A stretch of 64,000 nt of DNA from Myxococcales bacterium. Lineage in GTDB: Bacteria > Myxococcota_A > Polyangia > Polyangiales > Polyangiaceae. The stretch is from the NCBI GenBank assembly GCA_016191785.1, contig JACPVJ010000043.1, positions 1 through 64,000 on the forward strand, read 5' to 3'. A model generated the notes under the pieces. That model was not told where the DNA came from. It saw nothing but the letters and a program-made list of their open reading frames with translations, and did no database searches. Shown piece by piece: positions 1 to 8,351 of this stretch (the stretch's first letter is position 1; every line of letters begins with the position of its first letter). The position numbers were made by a program, and so were the translations under genes.

Positions 1-1
1 C

Positions 2-121
2 GCGGGCGTGACCGCGGGCGTGACCGCGGGCGTGATCGCGGGCGTGATCGCAGCCGTGATCGCAGGCGTGATCGCAGGCGTGATCGCCGGCGCGATCGCA
101 GGCGTGATCGCAGGCGTGATC
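2..121. repeat. Tandem array of a 12-bp unit at the left edge
   Basis: Ten consecutive 12-bp units of the form GCRGGCGTGATC run without interruption, with single-base variants (GATC/GACC, GCGGGC/GCAGCC/GCCGGC). Because 12 is a multiple of 3, a plus-strand reading gives a repeating four-residue pattern rich in Ala, Gly, Val and Ile (IAGV). The array may therefore be the low-complexity end of a protein cut off by the window edge, or a non-coding minisatellite. No start site or homologous domain supports a protein here. Nearly every unit carries GATC, a possible methylation target. Confidence 0.8.
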
Positions 122-332
122 GCAGCCGGGAATGGGAGCGGGATCGCGCTGCACCGCACCAGCGCCGCTCTGATGGACCGGCGCGCTCTCGGAGCGTCGT
201 CGACGGTCTCGGCGCACCCGTGGTGTCGTCTCGCGTGTCTGTTGCGGCTCGCGTGTCTGTTGCGGCGCGCTCACGGTGCGTCTCGTGTCGCCGAGCGCGG
301 CAGCACTCCGCTGTCAAGCGCGCTCACCGAGG

Positions 333-470
333 TAGTTCCATCTGAGTCCATCTGAGTCCATGTGTGATGGAGTAGTGAATGGACACTCACCTGCACACGC
401 GTGAGCGGTCGTGCGCGCCGTTCGTTCAGCCCTCGCGCGAGTTAGCGATGTAGTTCCATGTGCGCATGGA
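333..470. promoter_or_regulatory. Paired inverted repeats with shared TAGTTCCAT core
   Basis: The stretch 122-589 holds no supportable gene. Within it TAGTTCCAT occurs at 333-341 and again at 451-459. The first copy continues into two direct repeats TCCATCTGAG (337-346, 347-356) and an inverted repeat TCCAT-N5-ATGGA (357-371). The second forms the hairpin/operator-like TCCATG-N4-CATGGA (455-470). Two similar palindromic sites about 100 bp apart, upstream of a MerR-like regulator gene, suggest protein-binding sites, possibly autoregulatory. This is inference from symmetry only. Confidence 0.4.
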
Positions 471-589
471 CCCGCGAACGGCATGCAGGCGACGCCTTCA
501 GGTGTGTCAAGCAATGTCCCACCATGACGCGGGTTTCGCGTCCATGGAGCGTCCCGGGAACGCGTGCAAAAAAAATGGTGGAAAGGGTT

Positions 590-617
590 TTGGGTGATCC
601 ACTCAATAGAATATATT
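590..617 (+). promoter_or_regulatory. Candidate sigma-70 promoter for the MerR-like gene
   Basis: A rare AT-rich patch contains TTGGGT (590-595) and TATATT (612-617) separated by 16 bp. It lies about 45 bp upstream of the ATG at 663. The local base composition (A-tract at 568-575, TAGAATATATT) stands out strongly from the surrounding GC-rich DNA. The -35 box is a partial match. Confidence 0.4.
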
Positions 618-662
618 CGCTCGCGTCCGAGGGTGCCGCCGAGCGGCGCGGGTGAACGAGAG

Positions 663-1181
663 ATGTCTGGTATCGACGACACGACCCTGAGCCAAATCGA
701 GCGGGAGCACGCCGCCGGTCTGACCTCGGCCGAGATCCTCGACGTCTTCGCGACCCACGGGGTGACGCTCTCGGAGGCCACGCTCCGCAAGTACGTCCAG
801 CTCGGCCTCTTGCCCCGCAGCATCCGCGTGGGGCGCAAGGGCAAGCACCAGGGGTCGCAGGGCATCTACCCGGTCGGAGTGGTCCGGCAGATCCTCCGCA
901 TCAAGCAGATGATGGCCGAGAGCTACACCATCGATCAGATCCAGCGCGAGTTCCTCTTCATGCGGAGTGACCTGCAGGCGCTCGAGCAGACGCTGGAAGG
1001 CCTGTTCGGCAAACTGGATCGCATCGTGGGGGATCGGAAGCGCGGCGAAGCGACGGCCAAGGCCGTGGCGCGGGACGTGACCGAGGCGCGCTCGCTCAGC
1101 AAAGACTTGTTGGCCCGACTCGGGGCCATCGAATCGCGGCTCACGTCGCGGACGAGGATCGAGAAGGCTGTAGCTTCATGA
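663..1181 (+). CDS. MerR-like helix-turn-helix regulator
   Basis: The 172-residue protein has an N-terminal winged-helix segment of MerR type. It includes a stretch that reads ATLRKYVQLGLLP, matching the MerR signature in which the second helix and wing bind DNA. A basic wing (GRKGKHQGSQGIYPV) and a dimerisation-type helix follow, then a coiled-coil-like C-terminal region rich in Lys, Arg and Glu. No effector-binding Cys or His motif is visible, so the signal is unknown. The start at 663 is chosen because GAACGAGAG lies just upstream; an in-frame extension to 564 crosses the candidate promoter and is rejected. The gene precedes a sigma-region-4-like protein in the same orientation after 215 bp without other genes. 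Confidence 0.7.
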   Translation: MSGIDDTTLSQIEREHAAGLTSAEILDVFATHGVTLSEATLRKYVQLGLLPRSIRVGRKGKHQGSQGIYPVGVVRQILRIKQMMAESYTIDQIQREFLFMRSDLQALEQTLEGLFGKLDRIVGDRKRGEATAKAVARDVTEARSLSKDLLARLGAIESRLTSRTRIEKAVAS

Positions 1182-1396
1182 CGGACGCGACGGAGGGTTT
1201 CTGGGGGCGCAGGTGACTTGACGCGGGGCCGAACGGCACAACCCGCGTGCGACGGCAGGGTCGTTGCACGACGACGTTCGGCAGCGTGATTTCGGTTGGA
1301 AGAGTCGAGGCGAAAACCACGTGATCGGGACGGGCTCCCGGCCGCGACGGGGATCGTGCGTGCACTGGCGGAAACGGACAGTTCTGGAGGCAGGCG

Positions 1397-2074
1397 ATGG
1401 ATTCGAACAAGCAGGGCGGCACGCCCGAGACGGCCACGATGGACACCACGGCTCAGCCCGAGACGGAAGGCGCGACCGCGCTGGCGCTCGAGCCCGAGAG
1501 CGACGGTGAATCGATCACGCGTGAGCAGCGGCGCTCGCGCCGCAAGCGCGACGTGCGCGCGCGCACCATCAGCGTCAAGCGGATGACCAAGCGCGAGCCC
1601 GAGATCGGGCGGTTGCTCTATCCCGAGTCCGACTACGAGAAGCCGCGAACCCGTGCGGAGTGCGCCGAAGGCCCGCGGCCGTGCGCCTTCGTGTCGTGCA
1701 AGCACCACCTGTACATCGACGTGTCGCCGCGCACCGGCGCCATCAAGCTGAACTTCCCCGATCTCGAGGTCTGGGAGCTGAACGAGTCCTGCGCGCTCGA
1801 CGTGGCAGACCGTGGCGGAACGACGCTCGAAGACGTGGGGGCAATCATGAATCTGACGCGCGAGCGCATCCGGCAGGTCGAGGTCAAGGCGTTGGCGAAG
1901 CTCGAGGCGCTGCGCGACATGATGGCGCTGCGTGACTACGTGGACGAGGGTCCAGTCGGCAAGCGCCGTCTGCCCCGGCTCACCAAGGCGGACCTGGCCG
2001 TGACCGCGGACGACGACGACGGCGCTGAGCTGGACGGCGACGCGGGCGACTTCGACGTGGCGCTCGACGCCTGA
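1397..2074 (+). CDS. Sigma-70 region 4-like DNA-binding protein
   Basis: The 225-residue protein carries a C-terminal helix-turn-helix in which [20 protein letters not shown] is followed by a Lys/Leu-rich helix. This is the classic sigma-70 region 4.2 pattern that contacts the -35 element. Regions 2 and 3 are absent, so it is not a complete sigma factor. The first 80 residues are disordered and basic (RRSRRKRD). [10 protein letters not shown] segment could bind metal. The C-terminus is highly acidic ([11 protein letters not shown]). A GGAGG ribosome-binding site sits 6 bp before the ATG. It is likely an RNA-polymerase-associated or promoter-binding regulator; the target is unknown. Confidence 0.75.
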   Translation: MDSNKQGGTPETATMDTTAQPETEGATALALEPESDGESITREQRRSRRKRDVRARTISVKRMTKREPEIGRLLYPESDYEKPRTRAECAEGPRPCAFVSCKHHLYIDVSPRTGAIKLNFPDLEVWELNESCALDVADRGGTTLEDVGAIMNLTRERIRQVEVKALAKLEALRDMMALRDYVDEGPVGKRRLPRLTKADLAVTADDDDGAELDGDAGDFDVALDA

Positions 2075-2116
2075 CAGCGAGGGCGGGGGCGCTGGCCTCG
2101 CCGGGGGGCTTCCCCG

Positions 2117-2176
2117 TTGAGAAAGGGCGAACCGCCAAGTCGCCAAGAGCGCCAAGGGGCGCCAAGCGGTTCTCAA
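2117..2176. repeat. CTTGGCG-type palindromic dispersed repeat, copy 1
   Basis: An outer perfect inverted repeat TTGAGAA/TTCTCAA (2117-2123, 2170-2176) and inner GAACCGC/GCGGTTC arms enclose tandem GCCAAG units (read on the minus strand as CTTGGCG). The same unit recurs at 2541-2575, 2641-2665 and 43941-43970. The stretch 2075-2208 otherwise holds nothing recognisable. It resembles a REP-like intergenic element. Confidence 0.6.
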
Positions 2177-2208
2177 TTAGGCGGTCCGCGCCGAGCGTGG
2201 ACGGGTGC

Positions 2209-2440
2209 AGACCGGGTACACGGGTGACGAATTAGACCGGGCACATGGGTGACACCTGATAGGGCCGGGCCAGGAGGGCCCCGTGCCTTGGAAGGCGAGC
2301 AAACCCGTGGATCTTCGAATGGAAATGATGGTGCGCCTGGGCCGCGGCGAGAAGCTGACGGACCTGTGCCGTGAGTCCGGAATCTCGAGGAAGACCGGCG
2401 AGAAGCTCAAGAAGCGGTTCAAGGAGCTCGGTTGCCCGCC
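2209..2440 (+). mobile_element. Remnant of an IS481-family insertion sequence (left end)
   Basis: Two near-identical 21-bp direct repeats begin at 2209 and 2234 (core GGGTACACGGGTGAC versus GGGCACATGGGTGAC, 18 of 21 positions identical). They lie immediately before a transposase start. GGGTACATGGGTGACA-like sequence is typical of IS481-family ends. Only the left end and the first helix-turn-helix of the transposase survive; no right end or target duplication is identifiable. The element is therefore a decayed fragment. Confidence 0.6.
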
Positions 2441-2498
2441 GGCGTGCGCCCACTCTCATTGCCTTGCCGGCGTGCGTGCCCGGCGGATCGCTCGTTGA
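2283..2498 (+). pseudogene. Truncated IS481-family transposase (N-terminal HTH only)
   Basis: The frame starts at GTG 2283 with MPWKAS, followed by an HTH segment containing EKLTDLCRESGISRKTGEK and then a KKRFKELG helix. This matches the start of IS481-family transposases, which carry a Leu-Cys-Arg-x-x-Gly-Ile-Ser-Arg-Lys-Thr-Gly motif in the first 45 residues. Family members are usually over 300 residues and carry a DDE catalytic core. Here similarity stops after about 50 residues, the rest is unrelated, and the frame ends at residue 71. It cannot be an active transposase. Confidence 0.7.
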
Positions 2499-2540
2499 GC
2501 CAGCCGTCGCCACTCGTGCCCGCCCCATGAGCGCCGTGGC

Positions 2541-2575
2541 GAAACTTGGCGACCTTGGCGGCTTGGCGGTTTTAC
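2541..2575. repeat. CTTGGCG-type dispersed repeat, copy 2
   Basis: Direct run of ACTTGGCG, CCTTGGCG and GCTTGGCG followed by GTTTTAC. It lies between the IS remnant and the M19 peptidase gene. Same unit as the copies at 2117, 2641 and 43941. Confidence 0.6.
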
Positions 2576-2640
2576 TTCCTCGCCTGGGATCGGCGCGATG
2601 CGCTCCAGTGCGTTGCGCTCGACCAGGACTCGAATCCTCA

Positions 2641-2665
2641 GAGACCTTGGCGGCTTGGCGGTTGG
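2641..2665. repeat. CTTGGCG-type dispersed repeat, copy 3
   Basis: GAGACCTTGGCGGCTTGGCG followed by GTTGG, just downstream of the 3' end of the minus-strand M19 peptidase gene. With copy 2 it brackets a short non-coding stretch containing no recognisable gene. Confidence 0.55.
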
Positions 2666-2708
2666 CACCCCTCTCATCGGCGCAATTCCATCACTCTAGG
2701 ATGCCGCC

Positions 2709-3788
2709 TCACCCGCGCAGGAGCGCGACCGTTCGGAGGAAGCTCCTTCCCAGGATCTTCTGCACCGTGTCCGCGCTCATGCCCTGGTCGAGCATCAGCT
2801 GCACCAGCTTGGGCAGCTCGAGGCAGGTCGGCATGTCGCGTGGGGGCCAGATCGCGCCGTCCCAGTCGCTGCCCAGCGACGCGTGGTCGGCGCCCACCGT
2901 GCTCACGATGTGGGCCAGGTGGCGCAGGATGCTGGCGGCGCGGCCGCCCCAGATCGAGTCGCCGAGGAAGCTCGACTGGTACATCACGCCGATCGTGCCG
3001 CCGCTGTCGGCCACCGCGCGCAGTTGATCGTCGTCGAGGTTGCGCCAGTGATCGAACGCGCCGGTCACGCCGGTGTGGGTCACGAGCAGCGGGTGCGAAG
3101 GGTCGTGCACCTCGACCGCGTCCCAGAAACCGCGGCGGCTCACGTGGGCGAGATCGACGAAGATCTTCCGGGCGTCGAGCGCGCGCACGTACTCGCGACC
3201 GCGCCCGGTGAGGCCGGTGTCCCGGCGACCCCCGAGGGGCGAGCTGGTGGCGCCGAGCACCGAGGACGAGAGGTGCACCACGGTGACGCGCAGCACCACC
3301 CCGGCCGGGATGCGGTCCAGCGCGTCCGGCGACACGTCGAGGGCGTTGCCGCCCTGGACGCCGATGAACGCCGCGTGCTGCCCGCGCGCGCGCGCGGCGT
3401 GGTACTCGGCGACGCTCTTCACCACCGCGAACTGCTCGGGCACGCGGGCGAACTGCGCGAGCAGGTCGGCCAGATTCCTCTCGAACGTCTCTGCCCGGGA
3501 CACGGCGCTGCGCAGGGGGTTGGTAGTGATCACCCAGGTCGCCCCGCTGATCTGGGCCTCGAGCACCCGCGGGAAGTCGACCTGGCTGAAGAAGCGCGCA
3601 CCGAACGGACCGTGACCGTGGCGTCGGGTCAGGTCGTAGCCCAGCGTGCGGTGCCAGATGAACGAGTCGACGTGCAGGTCGATGACGTCGCTGGCCAGGT
3701 AGAGCTCGACCGCCTCGCGCGAAATCCCGAGGCTCCGTGCCCACGCGGACGGATCCGACCGGTGATCCTCGAACTCGAGTCGGGCCAT
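2709..3788 (-). CDS. M19-family (renal-type) membrane dipeptidase
   Basis: The 359-residue protein has the amidohydrolase-fold signatures of peptidase M19. These are the early metal-binding DLHVDSF at about residue 37, a distinctive VTHTGVTG segment where the family has a metal-binding His, and a late GSDWDGA motif at about residue 308 matching the family G-S-D-[FW]-D-G. M19 enzymes are zinc dipeptidases that cleave dipeptides, including D-containing and beta-lactam-like substrates. No clear signal peptide is seen, so a cytoplasmic location is likely. It is the last gene of a minus-strand group with the RHH and ParA genes, 52 bp after the RHH stop, though a functional link is not evident. Confidence 0.85.
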   Translation of the reverse strand: MARLEFEDHRSDPSAWARSLGISREAVELYLASDVIDLHVDSFIWHRTLGYDLTRRHGHGPFGARFFSQVDFPRVLEAQISGATWVITTNPLRSAVSRAETFERNLADLLAQFARVPEQFAVVKSVAEYHAARARGQHAAFIGVQGGNALDVSPDALDRIPAGVVLRVTVVHLSSSVLGATSSPLGGRRDTGLTGRGREYVRALDARKIFVDLAHVSRRGFWDAVEVHDPSHPLLVTHTGVTGAFDHWRNLDDDQLRAVADSGGTIGVMYQSSFLGDSIWGGRAASILRHLAHIVSTVGADHASLGSDWDGAIWPPRDMPTCLELPKLVQLMLDQGMSADTVQKILGRSFLRTVALLRG

Positions 3789-3840
3789 GGCGGGGACATA
3801 GCCCGCCCGGCCCGAGGCGGGAACCCGGGCAGAGCCCGAG

Positions 3841-4148
<308 letters not shown>

Positions 4149-4152
<4 letters not shown>

Positions 4153-5240
4153 GCCACACCTCCAAAACTGGACGCCGCCCGCTGGGGGACGCCTTGCATC
4201 GCGGAATCGAGCAGCTTGTCCACCACCAGGTCGTAGTCGCACGCGGCGCTCGAGCCCGGTGCGTACTCGAAGAGAGTCTTGCCTTCGGCGGGCGCCTCTT
4301 TGACCTTGATGGCCAGGCGCACCGGCGGCAGGCACCGGTCGCCGAAGTGCTCGCGCAGCGTGGCCAGCGCCTCGTGACAGATGCGGGCACGCGCGTCGAA
4401 CTGGGTCGGCAAGACCCCCCACAGCTCGACTCGATGGCCGAGCTGGCTGCCCACCTGGCGCAGCGTCCGCAGGACTTGCCGCACGCCGATCAGCGACAAG
4501 TAGTCGCACGCCACCGGACACAGGACCGCGTCGGCGAAGGCGAGGGCGTTCTGGTTCATGAGCGACAGGCTGGGCGAGCAGTCCACGATCACGAAGTCGT
4601 AGGCGCCGCGCGCCGCCGACAGTCGCTCGGACAGCACTCGATCGCGCTGCCTTCGGCCCGCCAGGTAGAGCTCCGCGGCGGCGAGGGTCTCGTTGGCCGG
4701 CAGCACGTGAAGGCCTGGCCGAGCCTCGACCACGGCCTCGGCGAGCGAGAGCCCCATGACCAGCACGTGGTACAGCGATCGCTCGTGCTGAAGGGCGAGC
4801 GAGGCACCGACGTTGCCCTGGCTGTCGGTGTCGACCAAGAGCACTCGCGACCCGCGGGAGGCGAGCCGGGCCGCGACGGTCACCGCGGTGGTGGTCTTGC
4901 CGGTGCCGCCCTTGTGGTTGAACACGGCGATCACCCGGGCAGAGGCCCCCGGGCGTGGCTCGGCGGCGGCGGGCGCCGGTCGCTTGACCAGGCTGGCGCG
5001 GCAGACGTCGCTGCAGGCGTAGTGGCGCTGGGCAGCCACGTAGAGCACCTGCGCGGCGAGCTCGACCGTGAACTCTCGCGAGCACGCGCTGCAGCGGACC
5101 GCGCCGCTGGCGCTCTGGCTCAGGCAGGCCTGCGAACAGAAGAACACCAGGCGGTCGGCGCCGTCGACGTTCCGGACCTCGGTCTGGTACCGGAACTGGA
5201 CGTCGAACTCGGCGTGACAGACGTTGCAGGCGCGTTTCAT
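4149..5240 (-). CDS. ParA-family ATPase with N-terminal double zinc finger
   Basis: The 363-residue protein has a deviant Walker A box KGGTGKTT at residues 110-117, a VLLVDTDSQGN motif (Walker A'/switch I region) and VIVDCSPSL (Walker B). This identifies the ParA/MinD/Soj branch of P-loop ATPases, which position DNA or protein clusters by ATP-dependent dimerisation. The first 80 residues contain two CxxC...CxxxC units (Cys 5, 8, 35, 39 and Cys 50, 53, 76, 80), consistent with two zinc knuckles, an uncommon addition to ParA. The gene is followed by a coupled RHH protein instead of a standard ParB, so it may position something other than the chromosome origin. The cargo is unknown. Confidence 0.88.
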
Positions 5241-5337
5241 GGTCGGGGGCGCTCCGTGTTTATCGAAGCGTCGCTCGACCGGATGTCATGCCCGGCTCGG
5301 TTTGGCCAAGTTTTCGCGGCCGGCCCGCCGCCGGTTT

Positions 5338-6903
5338 TCAGTGCCGGAAGTGCCGAACGTCGGTGAAGACCATGGCCAGGCCCAAGCGATTGGCCGCGGC
5401 GATCACCTCTTGGTCCTTCTTGCTGCCGCCGGGCTGCGCCACGGCGGTCACGCCGGCCGCGGCGGCGGCCTCGACCCCGTCGGGGAAGGGGAAGAACGCA
5501 TCCGAAGCCAGCACGCTGCCCCGGGCACGATCGCCCGCCGTCTTGCACGCCACCTCGACCGCCAGCACCCGCGCCGTCTGCCCCCCGCCGATGCCGGCGG
5601 TCACCAGCGCGCCGGGGCTCTCGCCGGCCCGGGCCAGCACGATGGCGTTGCTCTTCACGTGCTTGGCGGCACACCAGGCAAAGTCGAGGGCGCCAAGCTC
5701 GGACTCGCTGGGCGCGCGCTCGGTCACGACCTTGCCGGCCTTCACCTCGCCGGCGCCGCTCGCGTCACGGTCTTGCAGCACGTAGCCCCCGCCAACCCGC
5801 TTGAGCTGCCGCGCGTGGTGATCGCGGGGCAGCCAGGCGCCCGTCGCGAGCAGTCGCAGCGCGCTCTTGGCGCGGAGGCGCTCGAGGGCGGCCGGAGCGA
5901 AGCTCGGCGCGATGATGCACTCGAGGAAGGTCTCGGCCAATAGCCCCGCCGTGGCCTCGTCCACCTCGCGGTTGAGCGCGACGATCCCCCCGAAGGCGCT
6001 CATCGCGTCGGCGTCGCGAGCGGCCCGGTAGGCATCGGCGAGGCTCGCCGCGACCGCCATGCCGCACGGGCTGGTGTGCTTGACCACCACCGCCCCCGGC
6101 GCCTCGAGCTCGCGCACGGCGTCGAGGGCGGCCTCGACGTCCACCAGGTTGTTGAAGCTGAGCTCCTTCGCGCCGCTGCCCAGGCTCTCGGCGCATGCCA
6201 GCGAGCCGGCGCTGGCGCCGCGCTCGCGATAGAAGGCGCCGCGCTGGTGCGGGTTCTCGCCGTAGCGCAGGCCGTAGCCCTTCTCGAGCGGCAAGGTCAG
6301 GTAGCGCGGCCAGCCATCGGCCTCGCCCTCGGCGCTGAGCCAGCCGCTGATCGCGGCGTCGTAGGCCGCAGTGTGCGCGAAGACCTTCGCCGCCAATCGC
6401 CGCCGGGTCTCGGCCGTGGTGTCACCGCCGTTCGCGAGCTCGGCCATCACGCTCGGGTAGTCCGCGGGGTCAGAGACCACCGTCACGCGCGAGTGGTTCT
6501 TCGCAGCCGAGCGCAGCATGCTCGGCCCGCCGATGTCGATGTTCTCGATCAGCTCGGCGAACTCGGCACCGGGCTTGCCCAGGGTCTCTTCGAACGGGTA
6601 GAGGTTCACCACCACCAGGTCGATGAATTGCGCGCCGATGCGCTCGAGGTCGGCCTCGTCCGTGCCCTCGCGGGCGAGCAGCGCGCCGTGCACCTTCGGG
6701 TGCAGCGTCTTGACGCGGCCGTCCATCACCTCGGGCGAGCCGGTGTAGCTCTCGACCGTCTCCACCGGGATGCCCGCGGCCGCCAGCGCCTTGAAGGTGC
6801 CGCCCGTGGAAAGGAGCGCCACGCCGCGCTGGGTGAGCGCGCGGGCGAAGTCCACGAGACCAGTCTTGTCGGAGACGGAGAGCAGCGCACGGCGGATCGG
6901 CAT
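5338..6903 (-). CDS. purH: Bifunctional AICAR transformylase/IMP cyclohydrolase
   Basis: The 521-residue protein matches PurH in full length (family about 520-530). The N-terminal MGS-like IMP cyclohydrolase domain starts with ALLSVSDKTGLVDFA and includes MDGRVKTLHPKVHG and NLYPFEET. The C-terminal AICAR transformylase domain contains LRYGENPHQ, the catalytic KHTSPCG motif and a final TDVRHFRH end typical of the family. It catalyses the last two steps of de novo purine synthesis, giving IMP from AICAR and 10-formyl-THF in the cytoplasm. It stands alone on the minus strand, divergent from a small lipoprotein gene, with a 97-bp gap to parA. Confidence 0.97.
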   Translation of the reverse strand: MPIRRALLSVSDKTGLVDFARALTQRGVALLSTGGTFKALAAAGIPVETVESYTGSPEVMDGRVKTLHPKVHGALLAREGTDEADLERIGAQFIDLVVVNLYPFEETLGKPGAEFAELIENIDIGGPSMLRSAAKNHSRVTVVSDPADYPSVMAELANGGDTTAETRRRLAAKVFAHTAAYDAAISGWLSAEGEADGWPRYLTLPLEKGYGLRYGENPHQRGAFYRERGASAGSLACAESLGSGAKELSFNNLVDVEAALDAVRELEAPGAVVVKHTSPCGMAVAASLADAYRAARDADAMSAFGGIVALNREVDEATAGLLAETFLECIIAPSFAPAALERLRAKSALRLLATGAWLPRDHHARQLKRVGGGYVLQDRDASGAGEVKAGKVVTERAPSESELGALDFAWCAAKHVKSNAIVLARAGESPGALVTAGIGGGQTARVLAVEVACKTAGDRARGSVLASDAFFPFPDGVEAAAAAGVTAVAQPGGSKKDQEVIAAANRLGLAMVFTDVRHFRH

Positions 6904-6958
6904 GGCGGGTCGCTATCGCGGGGGACGGTGCGGCGTCAATCATGTATGCTCCGCCGCC

Positions 6959-7330
6959 ATGGTGCGTTGCTCGACCGGCCTCATCTGCGCGTTTTTCTTG
7001 CTCGGCGCCTGCTCGTCGGAGGACGCCGCAGACGACGACAACCAGCCCTTTGCGCCGGCGGGCAACGGGGTGCCGATGAGCGAAGCCGACGCGTGCAAGG
7101 CCATCACCGGCGCCGAGGACGATCGGCGCGCGGCGCTGTCGTGCGGTCCCGTCACCCGTCCGCCGTGCCCGGTGTACATCCAGAACGGCAATCCGGCGTG
7201 CTCGGCGTACGATCAGGGAACGGTGCAGGCGTGCGCGGGCTTCGTCGGCGAGCAGCCCAGCTGCGACGCGCTCACTCAGAAGAAGTGCCTCTTGAAGATC
7301 ATTCCCGGCTCGGCGCCGAGCGGCTGCTGA
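6959..7330 (+). CDS. Small Cys-rich lipoprotein of unknown function
   Basis: The 123-residue protein begins with a short basic/hydrophobic signal and a lipobox LLGAC, predicting lipid attachment at the Cys near residue 19. The mature part is acidic at first (SSEDAADDDNQ), then carries about seven Cys in a periplasmic-type spacing, suggesting disulfides. No named domain is recognised. The ATG at 6959 is used because the signal peptide starts there. The gene is divergent from purH and overlaps the 3' end of the minus-strand pseudouridine synthase by 32 bp. Confidence 0.7.
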   Translation: MVRCSTGLICAFFLLGACSSEDAADDDNQPFAPAGNGVPMSEADACKAITGAEDDRRAALSCGPVTRPPCPVYIQNGNPACSAYDQGTVQACAGFVGEQPSCDALTQKKCLLKIIPGSAPSGC

Positions 7331-8351
7331 GGCACCCGTCCCAGAAGACCCGTAGGTCTTCGGCCAGGGGGGACTCGAGCTCGAGGGGCTCGCCCGTGAC
7401 GGCGTGGGTCAGCTGGTAGCGGTGCGCGTGCAGCGCGTGGCGGGGCAGCTCGAGCCGGGCCAGGTCGTCGTCCGTGAGCTCGCCGTCGGCGGCCCGCGCC
7501 AGCATCCGTTCGTCCGGCCCGTAGAGTTTGTCTCCGACGATCGGCGTGCCAGAGGCCGCCAGGTGCACCCGGATCTGATGCTGCCGCCCGGTGTGGAGCC
7601 GACAGCGCGCGAGCGCGTAGGCGCCGCGGGACTCGAGCACCGCGACCTCGGTTCGCGCGTCCAGGCCGCCCTCGGCGGCGATGCGCATCTTCACGCGCAG
7701 CGGGTTGTCCAGATCGGGCGCCACGGGCTGATCGAGCATGCCGGTGGGCGGCGTGCCCCAGGTGATCGCCAGGTAGTCCTTGACGAGCTCGAGGGCATTG
7801 CCGCGGGCGGCCGCGGTCGTCCGGTCCTCGAGCTTGCGCTTGAACGATCGGTCCGCCTCCGGCGTCTTCGCCACCAGCAAGAGGCCGCTGGTCTCGCGGT
7901 CGATCCGGTGGATCAGCGAGAGGTACTGCCCCGGGCGGCTCTTCGACAGGATCTTCACCACGGTGGCGTGATGGTGCCGCGCGGTCGGGTGTACCGCCAT
8001 CAGCGGTGGTTTGTCGATCACCAGCAGGTGCTCGTCCTCGAACACCACTGCGAGCTCGCGCGCCGAGTCTTGCTCTTCGAAGGGCAGCCGCCAGAGCACG
8101 ACCCGATCTTCGCCCCGCACCCGGTCGTTGTGCCGGAGCTTCCGGCCGCCCGGTGAATACGCGGTGTCGTCGATGATCGAGCGCGCGCGGGTACGGCTGG
8201 TGTTGCGGAGCTGAGTCGGCAAAAACACGTCCAGGCGCATCCCCTCGGACTCGGGTGGAACTCGAATCACCCGCACGATGGCGTCGGGCGGGACCCCCGG
8301 CGGCCGGACCAGACCGGGGACCTCTGCCTCGCGGTCGCCGGGGTCGTGCAT
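7299..8351 (-). CDS. RluA-family pseudouridine synthase
   Basis: The 350-residue protein has an N-terminal S4-like region (RLDVFLPTQL, then the RNA-binding turn) and the catalytic RluA domain. The active-site motif HRIDRETSGLLLVAK supplies the conserved Asp, and LHTGRQHQIRVHLA, GDKLYG and LHAHRYQLTH are also family hallmarks. These enzymes isomerise specific uridines of 23S rRNA or tRNA; the site cannot be assigned. The start ATG at 8351 shares one base with the argB stop (TGATG), so the two are translationally coupled. The 3' end overlaps the convergent lipoprotein gene by 32 bp. Confidence 0.9.
   Translation of the reverse strand: MHDPGDREAEVPGLVRPPGVPPDAIVRVIRVPPESEGMRLDVFLPTQLRNTSRTRARSIIDDTAYSPGGRKLRHNDRVRGEDRVVLWRLPFEEQDSARELAVVFEDEHLLVIDKPPLMAVHPTARHHHATVVKILSKSRPGQYLSLIHRIDRETSGLLLVAKTPEADRSFKRKLEDRTTAAARGNALELVKDYLAITWGTPPTGMLDQPVAPDLDNPLRVKMRIAAEGGLDARTEVAVLESRGAYALARCRLHTGRQHQIRVHLAASGTPIVGDKLYGPDERMLARAADGELTDDDLARLELPRHALHAHRYQLTHAVTGEPLELESPLAEDLRVFWDGCLSSRSAPSRE

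Noticed and set aside
2..121. CRISPR array
   Set aside because: Units are 12 bp with no spacers and no cas genes; it is a simple tandem repeat.
8..355. Protein encoded over the left-edge repeat
   Set aside because: The reading frame is open only because the unit is 12 bp; after the repeat the composition is random with no domain.
2615..2645. tRNA-like T-arm (GGACTCGAATCC) near the IS remnant
   Set aside because: The pairing fails the 53-61 base pair, and no acceptor, D or anticodon stem could be drawn on either strand.
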